The notes under the pieces were generated by a model, which saw only the letters and a list, made by a program, of their open reading frames with translations, was not told the DNA's origin and made no database searches. The position numbers and the translations under genes were made by a program. This document shows, piece after piece, positions 28,653-37,544 of a stretch of DNA of 64,000 nt (positions within the stretch are counted from its first letter, which is position 1; the number at the start of each line of letters is the position of its first letter). Source of the stretch: Larsenimonas suaedae (GTDB lineage: Bacteria > Pseudomonadota > Gammaproteobacteria > Pseudomonadales > Halomonadaceae); contig NZ_JAMLJI010000002.1 in the NCBI RefSeq assembly GCF_023712105.1, forward strand, positions 558,001-622,000, written 5' to 3'.

Positions 28653-28783
28653 TCTGGCCCCTCCATGAAGCTCGTTCGACACTCAAGCGTTATCGATTCA
28701 TATGGCCGCATTTCTCGGATAGATTACGCGCCAACGATATAAAAAAGACGGATTTACAACTGAAACGATGTCGCAAATAATAA

Positions 28784-28806
28784 CCTGTCCAAAAACAGGC
28801 TTTTTT
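28784..28806 (+). promoter_or_regulatory. Small terminator-like hairpin in the leader of the iron-complex ABC operon
   Basis: CCTGT / ACAGG (5 bp, loop CCAAAA) followed by C and six T, ending 28 bases before the first gene. The form is that of a weak intrinsic terminator, so it may attenuate the operon. No convincing Fur box was found in 28650-28834. Confidence 0.35.
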
Positions 28807-28834
28807 CAATACCACTACTTAGGAAGCGGGTTTC

Positions 28835-29965
28835 ATGGTTCGTCGAATTGTCACGGCACTGCTGGTGTGGGTGAGCGCAACGAGCGCGTTTGCCGGTGAA
28901 GAAGTCGTTATTCACGATGTCGCAGGTCGTGACGTTACCGTCAATGCCCCTGTCGAGCGTCTGATTCTTGGCGAAGGCCGCATGACCTACGCCCTTGCGA
29001 TGCTTGACCAGGACAACCCGTTCAAGCGAGTGGTGGGCTGGCGCGACGACCTTGAAAAGGCCGACCCGGGTTCCTGGGCGCTCTACAAGAAACGCTACCC
29101 CGAGATCACCAAGATCCCGACCTTTGGCGGCTTCAAGGAAGGCACCTTTGACATCGAGCAGGCCGTCACCCTCGACCCCGACGTGGTCGTGATGAACATC
29201 GAGGCCCAGCAGGCCACCGAAGATTCAGGCCTTGACAAGAAACTTGCCGCGGTCGGCATTCCGGTCGTCTACGTCGATTTTCGCGCCCACCCGATGGTCA
29301 ATACCGAACCCAGCATGAACATCCTGGGCGAGCTTACCGGTGAGCAGAAAAACGCCCAGGCGTTTCTCGATTTCCGCCAGAAGCACCTGGACACCGTGAC
29401 GCAGCGCATCGAGGACGCCTCGCCCAAGCGCCCTGACGTCTTCATCGAGCGCGCGGCCGGCTACACCGAAGAGTGCTGCATGTCCTTCGGCAACGCCAAC
29501 TTCGGTGAAATGGTCGAGCTTGCCGGCGGCCACAACATCGCAGGCGACATCATTCCGGGCACCTTCGGCACGCTGAACCCCGAACAGATCATCGCCTCCA
29601 ACCCGTCTCAGTACATCGCGACAGGCGGTGAGTGGAGCGGTTACATGCCGGGCGGCCAGTGGATTCCCATGGGCCCCAACAGCGACCAGACCGAAGCGCT
29701 GAGCCGTCTTGAAAGCCTGCTGAAACGCCCGGCGCTTGCCCAGGCCGACGCCGTGACGGAAGGCCATACACACGCCATCTGGCACCAGTTCTACAACAGT
29801 CCCTATCAGTTCGCGGCCATCGAGCAGATCGCCAAGTGGATTCATCCGGAGCTTTTCAAGGACATCGACCCCAGTGCCACCATGCGTGAGCTGCATGAGC
29901 GCTTCCTGCCGATCGACTACGCGCCGGGCTACTTCCTGTCCACTACTGACAACGAAACCCAATGA
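28835..29965 (+). CDS. Periplasmic iron-complex (siderophore type) binding protein
   Basis: 376 residues, class III solute-binding protein. Signal peptide MVRRIVTALLVWVSATSAFA, not a lipobox. The helical-backbone fold is recognisable from VTVNAPVERLILGEGRMTYAL and PDVVVMN; EECCMSFGNANFGEMVELAGG is a family block. It would deliver a ferric siderophore or other chelate to the permease encoded next, whose start overlaps this stop by four bases (ATGA). No receptor gene or siderophore synthesis gene is in the window. Confidence 0.88.
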   Translation: MVRRIVTALLVWVSATSAFAGEEVVIHDVAGRDVTVNAPVERLILGEGRMTYALAMLDQDNPFKRVVGWRDDLEKADPGSWALYKKRYPEITKIPTFGGFKEGTFDIEQAVTLDPDVVVMNIEAQQATEDSGLDKKLAAVGIPVVYVDFRAHPMVNTEPSMNILGELTGEQKNAQAFLDFRQKHLDTVTQRIEDASPKRPDVFIERAAGYTEECCMSFGNANFGEMVELAGGHNIAGDIIPGTFGTLNPEQIIASNPSQYIATGGEWSGYMPGGQWIPMGPNSDQTEALSRLESLLKRPALAQADAVTEGHTHAIWHQFYNSPYQFAAIEQIAKWIHPELFKDIDPSATMRELHERFLPIDYAPGYFLSTTDNETQ

Positions 29966-31044
29966 GTGCTGAAGGGGTCGCTGTGAACGACGTCTCTCCC
30001 ATCGCGTCAGCCAGCCAGGATTACCGCGCAAGCGTCGGCCGGCGCGTGCTGATTCTGGTCGGGCTTGCCGTGGCCGTTCTGATCTCGTTCGCCGTGGATC
30101 TGGCCACCGGGCCCTACAACTACCCGGTGACCGACGTCATTGCCACGCTGTTCTCCCCGGAGAACGCAGACACCAAGATGCGTGTGATCCTTTGGGAGAT
30201 TCGCATGCCGGTGGCGCTGATGGCCTTGACCGTCGGGGCGTCGCTGTCGGTTGCGGGCGCCCAGATGCAAACGATTCTGGCCAACCCGCTGGCAAGCCCC
30301 TTCACCCTCGGCATCTCGGCGGCGGCCGGCTTTGGCGCCGCGCTTGCGCTGGTGTTCGGTGTGGCGCTGGTGCCGTTCGTGTCCGCATTCGTGATTCCGC
30401 TCAATGCGTTCGTGATGGCGATGCTTGCCGCCGGCGTGATCTATTTCTTCAGCCGCATGCGCGGCGTGACGGTCGAAACCATCGTGCTGCTCGGCATCGC
30501 GCTGGTGTTCACCTTCAACGCCCTTCAGGCGCTGCTCCAGTATCTGGCAAGCGAGCAGGCGCTGTCGGCGGTGGTGTTCTGGACCATGGGGAGCCTGGTC
30601 AAGGCGACCTGGACCAAGGTCGCGGTCACGGCGGCCGTGCTGGCCGCGACCGTGCCCCTGTTCATTCGACAGGCCTGGTCGCTGACCGCCCTGCGCCTGG
30701 GCGACGCCAAGGCCGAAAGCCTTGGCGTCAACGTGAAACGCCTGCGCCTGACCACCCTGATTCTGGTCAGTCTACTTGCCGCCATCCCGGTTTCCTTCGT
30801 CGGCAGCATCGGGTTTATCGGGCTCGTCGGGCCTCATATTGCCCGCATGCTGGTCGGGGAAGATCAACGCTTTTTCATGCCGGCATCGATTCTGTGCGGG
30901 GCGCTGTTGCTCTCGGCCACCTCGGTGCTCAGCAAGCTCCTGATCCCCGGCGCCATTTTGCCGATTGGGGTCGCGACCGCGCTGGTCGGCGTACCGTTTT
31001 TCTTCTCACTGATCTTTTCAAGCCGGAGACGTAACTCATGGTAA
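29962..31044 (+). CDS. FecCD-type ABC transporter permease
   Basis: 360 residues, about ten membrane segments. Typical FecCD/BtuC motifs: GASLSVAGAQMQTILANPLASP, FTLGISAAAGFGAA, GFIGLVGPHIARMLVG. A single permease gene implies a homodimer. Overlaps the binding-protein gene by ATGA and the ATPase gene by seven bases, so translation of the three is coupled. Confidence 0.93.
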   Translation: MSAEGVAVNDVSPIASASQDYRASVGRRVLILVGLAVAVLISFAVDLATGPYNYPVTDVIATLFSPENADTKMRVILWEIRMPVALMALTVGASLSVAGAQMQTILANPLASPFTLGISAAAGFGAALALVFGVALVPFVSAFVIPLNAFVMAMLAAGVIYFFSRMRGVTVETIVLLGIALVFTFNALQALLQYLASEQALSAVVFWTMGSLVKATWTKVAVTAAVLAATVPLFIRQAWSLTALRLGDAKAESLGVNVKRLRLTTLILVSLLAAIPVSFVGSIGFIGLVGPHIARMLVGEDQRFFMPASILCGALLLSATSVLSKLLIPGAILPIGVATALVGVPFFFSLIFSSRRRNSW

Positions 31045-31793
31045 GCCTCACGCTCGAGGGGGTGGGTACGCGCTACGGCCGCAAACAGGTTTTGGCCGAC
31101 GTCACCACGCCGACCATTACCGCCGGCACCATGACCGCCGTAATCGGCCCCAACGCCGCCGGCAAGTCGAGCCTCTTTCGCCGAATCGCCGGCATGGCCT
31201 CAGGCCCGGGTGAGGTGCACATCGAGGGCGTACCGAGCGGCGAACAGGCACTGGCCTACCTGCCGCAGGACACCAACGCCACCGCCGTGCTGACCGTGTT
31301 CGAATCGGTGGTGCTCGCCGCAAAGCAGGGGCGCTCACTCAAGGTCTCGGAAGAGGAACTCAGAGACATCGATTCGCTTTTGGCCGCGCTTCGCATTACC
31401 GAGCTGGCCTCGCGCTATCTAAGCGAACTCAGCGGCGGCCAGCGTCAGCTCGTGGGCATTGCCCAGAGTCTGATTCGTCGCCCGCATATTCTGTTGATGG
31501 ATGAGCCGACCTCGGCGCTCGACCTGCACCGGCAGATGGAAGTGCTGGGGCTGGTGCGCTCGCTGGCCGACGAGCGTCAGATGATCGTGATGATCGCACT
31601 GCACGATCTCAACCACGCGCTCGGTTACTGCGACCACGCTCTGGTGATCGCCAACGGGCGCATGCACCGCTTCGGCAGCTGCAACGACACCATCGATCAG
31701 CACCTGCTCCGAGAAGTTTATCGGGTCGATGGCCACGTCGAGCTCAACTCGCTCAACCGGCCTCAGGTCGTTCTAAACGCCCCGATCTACTAA
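31038..31793 (+). CDS. ABC transporter ATPase for iron complex
   Basis: 251 residues. Walker A GPNAAGKSS, Q-loop YLPQD, signature LSGGQRQ, Walker B ILLMDEPTSALD and the H-loop Asp-Leu-Asn segment LHDLNHAL are intact. Completes the importer with the two upstream genes. The last codons and stop form the first unit of a 16-bp tandem repeat. Confidence 0.93.
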   Translation: MVSLTLEGVGTRYGRKQVLADVTTPTITAGTMTAVIGPNAAGKSSLFRRIAGMASGPGEVHIEGVPSGEQALAYLPQDTNATAVLTVFESVVLAAKQGRSLKVSEEELRDIDSLLAALRITELASRYLSELSGGQRQLVGIAQSLIRRPHILLMDEPTSALDLHRQMEVLGLVRSLADERQMIVMIALHDLNHALGYCDHALVIANGRMHRFGSCNDTIDQHLLREVYRVDGHVELNSLNRPQVVLNAPIY

Positions 31794-31841
31794 TGCCACG
31801 ACCAACTAGCGCCCCGACCTACTAACGACACGATCTACCAG
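31778..31841 (+). repeat. Four 16-bp tandem repeats at the end of the ABC ATPase gene
   Basis: Units start at 31778, 31794, 31810 and 31826: CGCCCCGATCTACTAA, TGCCACGACCAACTAG, CGCCCCGACCTACTAA, CGACACGATCTACCAG. The first contains the last codons and TAA stop, so the array looks like amplification of a stop-codon segment. Confidence 0.8.
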
Positions 31842-31901
31842 GACCCGCGCCACACCTTCATGGCCGAGCAACCTCCCGCTCGGCCTTGCAAGCCCCGCGC
31901 C

Positions 31902-33299
31902 CTACTCCACCATCCGTGAGACGGCGTTGTTGACCGCGTTGAGCGCCGGGCTCAGCCCCGGCACGTTCAAGTCGTGCTGCATCAGAGACTCCTCGAGCCC
32001 ATAGCTTGCTGCCACGACCTGCGCCGACAGCCACCGGAACGGCTCCATTTCCCAGCGCTTCAAGATGTCTTCGTGGCGGGCATTGGCGTGCACCCACGGC
32101 ATGGCGGTGCGCTTGCTGCCCTGCTCGGTGATCAGCTCGGCAAGTGTCTGACCCATGATGTGCGCCATCGCCGCGCCTTCACCGGCGTAACCGCCAGCGG
32201 TGGCAATGCCGGTTGCGGCGTCTCGAATTACATGCGGGCGAAAATGACGTGAAAGCCCGAGCGTACCGCCCCAGCCATGGGTCACGCGCACATCACCAAG
32301 CCCCGGAAACAGCGCCTTCAAAAGCCCCTGTCGCATTTTCATGTGGCGGTCGGTTATCTCGAACGACTGACGGGGCGGCCCGCCGAAGTGGTAATAGCCC
32401 TGGGCGCCGAAGATGAGCCGATCGTCACGGCTTCGCTGGCCGTAGGTCACCAGTCGACTGGCATCGCCGAAGGCGTGGCGCGCGTTGAGGCCGATCTCCC
32501 CCCACTGCGCCTCATCGAGCGGCTCGGTGGCGATCAGCATGCTCTCGATCGGCAGAATCCGACGCTTGAGGCCAAGATGGCGGGTATAGCCTTCGGTAGC
32601 GGCGATGATGTGGCGCGCGCGGACGCGGCCCGTGGCCGTTCGAACGACGCCGGGTTCGATCGCCTCCACCGGGCTGCGCTCGACGATCTCGACCCCGCGC
32701 TCGGCAAGCCGTGCGGCCAGCCCCTGCAGCAGCTTCATCGGATGAAAGGTCGCCACCTGACGTTGGAGAATGCCGCCGCGCTGGTCTCGGAAGCGAGCGA
32801 TGCGGTCCATTGCCTCGGGCGAGAGCCACTTGCAGTCCGCCTCACGAAACCCGATGTGATGAAGGTGCTCGAGGTACTCCCGCTGCACCCGCTCCTGCGC
32901 CTTGTAACGCGCCGCCACGTACACCGCCCCGCCCTTGTGGTAGTCGGCGTCGATTCCCTCGCGGGCCAGCACCGAGCCAATGTCATCGACGTTGTGGCAC
33001 AGCAGATCACACACCCCTCGGCGCTGGTGCTCGGGCCAGTGATCGATGTAGCGGTCGAGCCCCGCCATGCTGCCCACAAGCCACCCGCCATTGCGCCCGG
33101 ACGCGCCGAACCCGAGCCGCTCGGCCTCGAGCACCACGATCTTGAGCGACGGCACGAGCTGGTTGAGGTAGTACGCCGACCAGAGCCCGGTAAAACCGGC
33201 GCCGACGATCGCCACATCAGCGTCGTGATCGCGCGAAAGCGTCGGGTAGCGCACTGGCGGCGTGGGCAGGCTGTCGTGCCAGTAACAGGGGTGAGACAT
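31902..33299 (-). CDS. FAD-dependent amine oxidase (DAO family, PuuB/OrdL-like)
   Basis: 465 residues. The dinucleotide fold is VAIVGAGFTGLWSAYYL; FGASGRNGGW and the C-terminal GGYAGEGAAMAHIMGQ are typical of gamma-glutamylputrescine oxidase and related DAO enzymes. The N-terminal YWHDSLPTPP leader is also a PuuB feature. It would oxidise an amine or N-methyl amino acid, releasing an aldehyde and H2O2. No other putrescine genes lie adjacent, so the substrate is inferred from similarity only. Confidence 0.87.
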   Translation of the reverse strand: MSHPCYWHDSLPTPPVRYPTLSRDHDADVAIVGAGFTGLWSAYYLNQLVPSLKIVVLEAERLGFGASGRNGGWLVGSMAGLDRYIDHWPEHQRRGVCDLLCHNVDDIGSVLAREGIDADYHKGGAVYVAARYKAQERVQREYLEHLHHIGFREADCKWLSPEAMDRIARFRDQRGGILQRQVATFHPMKLLQGLAARLAERGVEIVERSPVEAIEPGVVRTATGRVRARHIIAATEGYTRHLGLKRRILPIESMLIATEPLDEAQWGEIGLNARHAFGDASRLVTYGQRSRDDRLIFGAQGYYHFGGPPRQSFEITDRHMKMRQGLLKALFPGLGDVRVTHGWGGTLGLSRHFRPHVIRDAATGIATAGGYAGEGAAMAHIMGQTLAELITEQGSKRTAMPWVHANARHEDILKRWEMEPFRWLSAQVVAASYGLEESLMQHDLNVPGLSPALNAVNNAVSRMVE

Positions 33300-33595
33300 C
33301 GAAAAGACTCCAGCGGGTTAACCACCTACTCTACTGCATCCAAGATTGGCGATGCAGTAAAAGCTTGGCCGTCCGGGCGCTCATGGCTATAAGAGGGATA
33401 GGTGTCAGAGCCTATCTTCGTACCGCCCCATGGTCGCCCTGGAAGCCATGAGGAAGTGCACCCGACCATGGTCTGTTGCCGGTCATACGCTCACCGGTCA
33501 TGCTTCGCCTGAGATCCAGCGTTCGGTCGATCCAGCGGACGGTCGCGACATCACCGCCCCTACACAGAATCACCTCCCCTGCATAGAGAGGACCG

Positions 33596-35029
33596 ATGAC
33601 CCCTAGCCTCGTTTGGCCGACCACCCTTGCCTGTACAGTGGCCTTGATCGCTTCCACACTTCATGCCGAGACAGCGGCCGGCGCCGAGCGGCTACCTTCA
33701 CTGCCAGCGCTGTTTGCTGAAGCGCTCGCACACGACGCGGTACTCTCGAGTACACGCCTCGAGGCCCGGGCCCGGGGGGAGGAAGTGCCCAAGGCCCGCG
33801 CCGGACTCCTGCCGCGACTCGATGCCTCCTACGGCTACAGCTACACCGAAAGCGACAACATCTACACCGACGGCGACCTCACCGCTTGCATCAACAACCC
33901 CGACACCGGCGAGCCGGCCGGCGGCGAAGACTACGCCCAGCGCTGTGCAGGCTATTCCACCGACCAGACCCGACGACTTCAGCTCACTCAGCCGCTGTTT
34001 TCGATGGAACGCTTTCGCAAGCTCGACAAGGCCAGGGCGATCCGTCAGGCCGCGCTTGAGGAGATTGCCGTGGCCGAGCGCGACCTGGCGCTCGAACTGG
34101 CCAAGACCTACATGAACGCCTTCTACGCCTCCCGGCGCATCGAGCTTCTTAAGGCCAAGACGCGGGCGCTGACGCTTCAGGTTCGCCAGGCCAAGCGCGC
34201 GTTCGAGCTCGGCATCGGCGACCGGATCGACCTGCTGGCCGCACAGGCAAGCCTTGATCAAACCCGCGCCGATCAGGCCGAAGGCCACAACGACCTCGAT
34301 GACGCCTTGAGTCATTTAACGCGTTTGACCGGCGTGCGTCCCGACTTTGACCGGGTCGCGCTCAAGGACATCACCTCGCTCGACCTTCCCGCCCCCAAGC
34401 CACTCGAGACGTTGAGTCAGCGCATCGCGAACAACGCCGACGTCCGGCTCGCGCAGAAGAACCAGCAGGTCGCACGCAAGGACACCCACGTGCGTGAGGC
34501 CAGCTACTACCCCGAAGTGTCCCTGAATCTGAGCTATCAGAACCGGGACAGCGACGACCCCTACCGCGACAGCACCGACAAGAGCGCCTCCGTTCAGGCC
34601 AATCTCAACCTGTTCATGGGCGGCTACACCCAGGCCGACATTCGCCAGGGCGAGCTGCGCCAGCGCGCAAGCCAGGCCGAGCTCGGCAACGCCCGGCGCA
34701 CGGCCTACGAGCAACTCGTTCAGTACCACCGACGCCTTGATACCGACGCCCAGCGCCTGCGCGCGCTGGCGCGCTCGATCACCTCGAGCCGCACCTATCT
34801 GGAAGCCGCCGACAAGGGCGCAGCGCTCGGCATTCGAGACCTGGTCGATGTGCTCGACGCGCGGGCAACGCTCTTTGACCAGCGTATTCAGTACGTCGAC
34901 GGCGTGCGTCAGCTCGTGATGGATCGGCTGAATTTGGCTGCGGCCACCGGCGCCCTCGACACGCACGCGCTAAGAGACGTCATGGCTCTGCTCGAGCGTA
35001 TTACCGGTCCGGCGCCGGATAGAACTTAG
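33596..35029 (+). CDS. TolC family outer-membrane channel protein
   Basis: 477 residues: signal peptide (MTPSLVWPTTLACTVALIASTLHA), then two repeats of coiled-coil helices and short beta segments (LDASYGYSYTES; SLNLSYQNRD; LNLFMGGYTQADIRQ). It should form the trimeric exit duct for a type I secretion or efflux system. The RS of pump and adaptor genes are not nearby, so it probably serves a system encoded elsewhere. GAGGA precedes ATG 33596. Confidence 0.9.
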   Translation: MTPSLVWPTTLACTVALIASTLHAETAAGAERLPSLPALFAEALAHDAVLSSTRLEARARGEEVPKARAGLLPRLDASYGYSYTESDNIYTDGDLTACINNPDTGEPAGGEDYAQRCAGYSTDQTRRLQLTQPLFSMERFRKLDKARAIRQAALEEIAVAERDLALELAKTYMNAFYASRRIELLKAKTRALTLQVRQAKRAFELGIGDRIDLLAAQASLDQTRADQAEGHNDLDDALSHLTRLTGVRPDFDRVALKDITSLDLPAPKPLETLSQRIANNADVRLAQKNQQVARKDTHVREASYYPEVSLNLSYQNRDSDDPYRDSTDKSASVQANLNLFMGGYTQADIRQGELRQRASQAELGNARRTAYEQLVQYHRRLDTDAQRLRALARSITSSRTYLEAADKGAALGIRDLVDVLDARATLFDQRIQYVDGVRQLVMDRLNLAAATGALDTHALRDVMALLERITGPAPDRT

Positions 35030-35214
35030 GCCGGATAAGCCTTCTTGGTCCGGTAGAGCGCCCTTTGACAGCCTGAGTGTTCGACCGGCAATGGTGAACA
35101 ACGGACCGCGGGCACGGTCACTAAAGTAGGGCACACCGATAAAATCGGCTCGGCGCTCTACGAGGCACCCTGTACAACCGGCGTATCAGGTACGCCGCAC
35201 CCAAGGAGGCAATG

Positions 35215-37443
35215 ATGTCCGCACAAGGCACGAAACAGACGGTAGGTCAGCCCTTTGGGCTCGACACGGCGCAAGGCCGCGCCCTCGATGAAATGGTCGA
35301 GACGCTGCTGGCGCAGATGACGCTCGAGGAAAAGATCGGCCAGATGAATCAGGTCGCCGGCAGCCGCGACACCACCGGGGCGCCGGCCAATACCGACATC
35401 GAGGATGACGTGCGGCAGGGCCGGGTCGGCTCGGTGTTCAACGCCTTCGGGGTCGAGTTCACGCGTGAGCTTCAGACACAGGCGGTGGCGCATTCGCGGC
35501 TCGGCATTCCGCTGCTCTTTGGCTACGACATCATCCACGGCTTTAAAACGATCTTTCCGATTCCGCTCGCGCAGGCCGCCAGCTGGCACCTGGAGGGCAT
35601 CGAGCGCGCCGCTCGCGTCATGGCACGGGAAGGCGCCGCATCCGGCGTGCACTGGACCTTCGCGCCGATGGTGGACGTCGCCCGCGACCCGCGCTGGGGC
35701 CGGGTGATGGAAGGCGCCGGCGAAGACACCCATCTGACGTCACAGATCGCCCGCGCCCAGGTGCGCGGCATTCAGGGGCGTGCCCCCGGCGCGACCGACA
35801 CGCTCGCCGCCTGCGTCAAGCACTACGCCGCCTACGGCGCGGTGGAAGCCGGGCGCGAGTACAACACCGTCGACCTGTCGGAGTGGCGCCTGCGCTCGAT
35901 CTACCTGCCGCCCTTTCTGGCCGCGCTCGAGGAAGGCTGCGCCAGCGTCATGACGGCGTTCAACACGCTTAACGCCATTCCGGCGACCTGCCACCCGCTG
36001 CTGCTCGATCAGATCCTGCGCCGTGAGTGGGGCTTCAAGGGCATGGTGGTCACCGACTACACCGCCATCATGGAACTCGAGCGCCACGGCGTCGCCGAGG
36101 ACGCGTTGGAGGCGTCCCGCAAGGCGGTCAACGCCGGCGTCGACATGGACATGCAGTCCGGGTATTTCATCAAGACACTCGAGGAACTCGTGCGCTGCGG
36201 CGCCGTCGAGGAGGCGCGCATCGACGAGGCGGTGCGGCGGATTCTGTGGCTCAAGGCCGCGCTCGGGCTGTTCGAGGACCCGTACCGCTACGCGGATGAT
36301 GAGCGCGAGGCCGAGTGTTTGCTGAGTGACGCCCACCGCCGCGCCGCCCGCGAGCAGGCGACGGAATCGATGGTGCTTTTGAAAAACGAGGGCAATGTGC
36401 TGCCACTGAGTGACCAGCACAAAAAAATCGCCCTCATTGGCCCGCTCGGGAACACCCCGCGCCTGATCGGCTCCTGGCACGGCAACGGCGATCACGACGA
36501 CACGGTGACGCTTCGAGATGGCATCGCCCAGCGCCTTGGCAACGGCGCAACAATCATGTGCGCGGACGGCGTATCCAATCAAATCGGTGATACCGACACC
36601 TCCGGCATCGAAGCGGCGCTCGAGCTGGTGCGTCAGGCCGACGCCGTAATACTGGCGCTGGGTGAGGATGAAGCCTTCGCCGATGAGGCCGCGAGCCGCA
36701 CCGACATCGGCCTGCCCGGCATGCAGCTCGAGCTTGCCCGCCGGGTGCTGGAAGCCGCCGGTGACACGCCGGTGGCCACGGTGCTCTTCAACGGCCGGCC
36801 GCTGACGCTTACCGAGCTTGATGGCATGGCACCGGCCATTTTAGAGGCGTGGTGGCCGGGCACGGAAGCCGGCAACGCCGTGGCGGACGTGTTGTTCGGC
36901 GACGTGACGCCGGCCGGCAAGCTGCCGATGAGCTTTCCAAGACACGTCGGCCAGATTCCGGTCTACTACAACGCGTTCAATACCGGCCGCCCCAAGGGCG
37001 TCGACCCCAAGTACGCCTCCAAATACCTGGACAGCCCCAACGACTCGCTCTATCCGTTCGGGTTCGGGCTGTCCTACACCACCTTCGAGTACAGCGCGCT
37101 TAAGGCGTCATGCTCGGAGATCGGGATGAACGACACCCTTGAGGTCAGCCTTACCGTCACCAACACCGGCAAGCGTCAGGGCATCGAGGTAGTGCAGCTT
37201 TATCTACAGGACGTCAGCGCAAGCGTGGTGCGCCCGGTGCGTGAGCTCAAGGATTTCCGCCGCATTGAGCTGGCCCCGGGCGCATGCGCGCACGTACGCT
37301 TTCACATCACCCCCGAGATGCGTAGCTTCTTGAACGCGGAGCTCGAGACCGTGCAGGAGCCGGGGCGCTTTCACGTCCAGATCGGCGGCGACTCGACCCA
37401 GGGGAAACCCCTCGAGTTTCATGTGACGCCCCACTGCGCGTGA
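35215..37443 (+). CDS. bglX: GH3 beta-glucosidase
   Basis: 742 residues. GH3 N-terminal barrel (LLAQMTLEEKIGQMNQ, FGYDIIHGFKTIFP, TFAPMVDVARDPRWGR), nucleophile Asp281 in GMVVTDYTAIMEL, C-terminal alpha/beta sandwich and a fibronectin-III-like domain at the end. Hydrolyses terminal beta-glucosyl residues. Unlike E. coli BglX it has no signal peptide, so it probably acts on imported disaccharides. Two tandem ATGs exist (35212, 35215); AAGGAGG ends at 35209, so 35215 has the better spacing. A strong terminator follows. Confidence 0.92.
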   Translation: MSAQGTKQTVGQPFGLDTAQGRALDEMVETLLAQMTLEEKIGQMNQVAGSRDTTGAPANTDIEDDVRQGRVGSVFNAFGVEFTRELQTQAVAHSRLGIPLLFGYDIIHGFKTIFPIPLAQAASWHLEGIERAARVMAREGAASGVHWTFAPMVDVARDPRWGRVMEGAGEDTHLTSQIARAQVRGIQGRAPGATDTLAACVKHYAAYGAVEAGREYNTVDLSEWRLRSIYLPPFLAALEEGCASVMTAFNTLNAIPATCHPLLLDQILRREWGFKGMVVTDYTAIMELERHGVAEDALEASRKAVNAGVDMDMQSGYFIKTLEELVRCGAVEEARIDEAVRRILWLKAALGLFEDPYRYADDEREAECLLSDAHRRAAREQATESMVLLKNEGNVLPLSDQHKKIALIGPLGNTPRLIGSWHGNGDHDDTVTLRDGIAQRLGNGATIMCADGVSNQIGDTDTSGIEAALELVRQADAVILALGEDEAFADEAASRTDIGLPGMQLELARRVLEAAGDTPVATVLFNGRPLTLTELDGMAPAILEAWWPGTEAGNAVADVLFGDVTPAGKLPMSFPRHVGQIPVYYNAFNTGRPKGVDPKYASKYLDSPNDSLYPFGFGLSYTTFEYSALKASCSEIGMNDTLEVSLTVTNTGKRQGIEVVQLYLQDVSASVVRPVRELKDFRRIELAPGACAHVRFHITPEMRSFLNAELETVQEPGRFHVQIGGDSTQGKPLEFHVTPHCA

Positions 37444-37456
37444 TGCGGTAACGCAC

Positions 37457-37488
37457 AGAAAAACGCCCCGCGATGCGGGGCGTTTTTT
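37457..37488. terminator. Bidirectional terminator between bglX and nemA
   Basis: 11-bp stem AAACGCCCCGC / GCGGGGCGTTT with 3-base loop and flanking A and T runs. Confidence 0.92.
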
Positions 37489-37544
37489 GTCGATTTTTAA
37501 AAAGCGATCAGCGTGTTTTCTCGATCCCCCTTTCTACTTCTCGA

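Noticed and set aside
28700-28790. Fur box before the siderophore-type ABC operon
   Set aside because: AATAATAA patches exist, but no stretch matches the 19-bp GATAATGATAATCATTATC pattern well enough.
30192-31034. 280-codon plus-strand ORF inside the FecCD permease gene
   Set aside because: Shifted-frame shadow of a permease with complete motifs and translational coupling on both sides.
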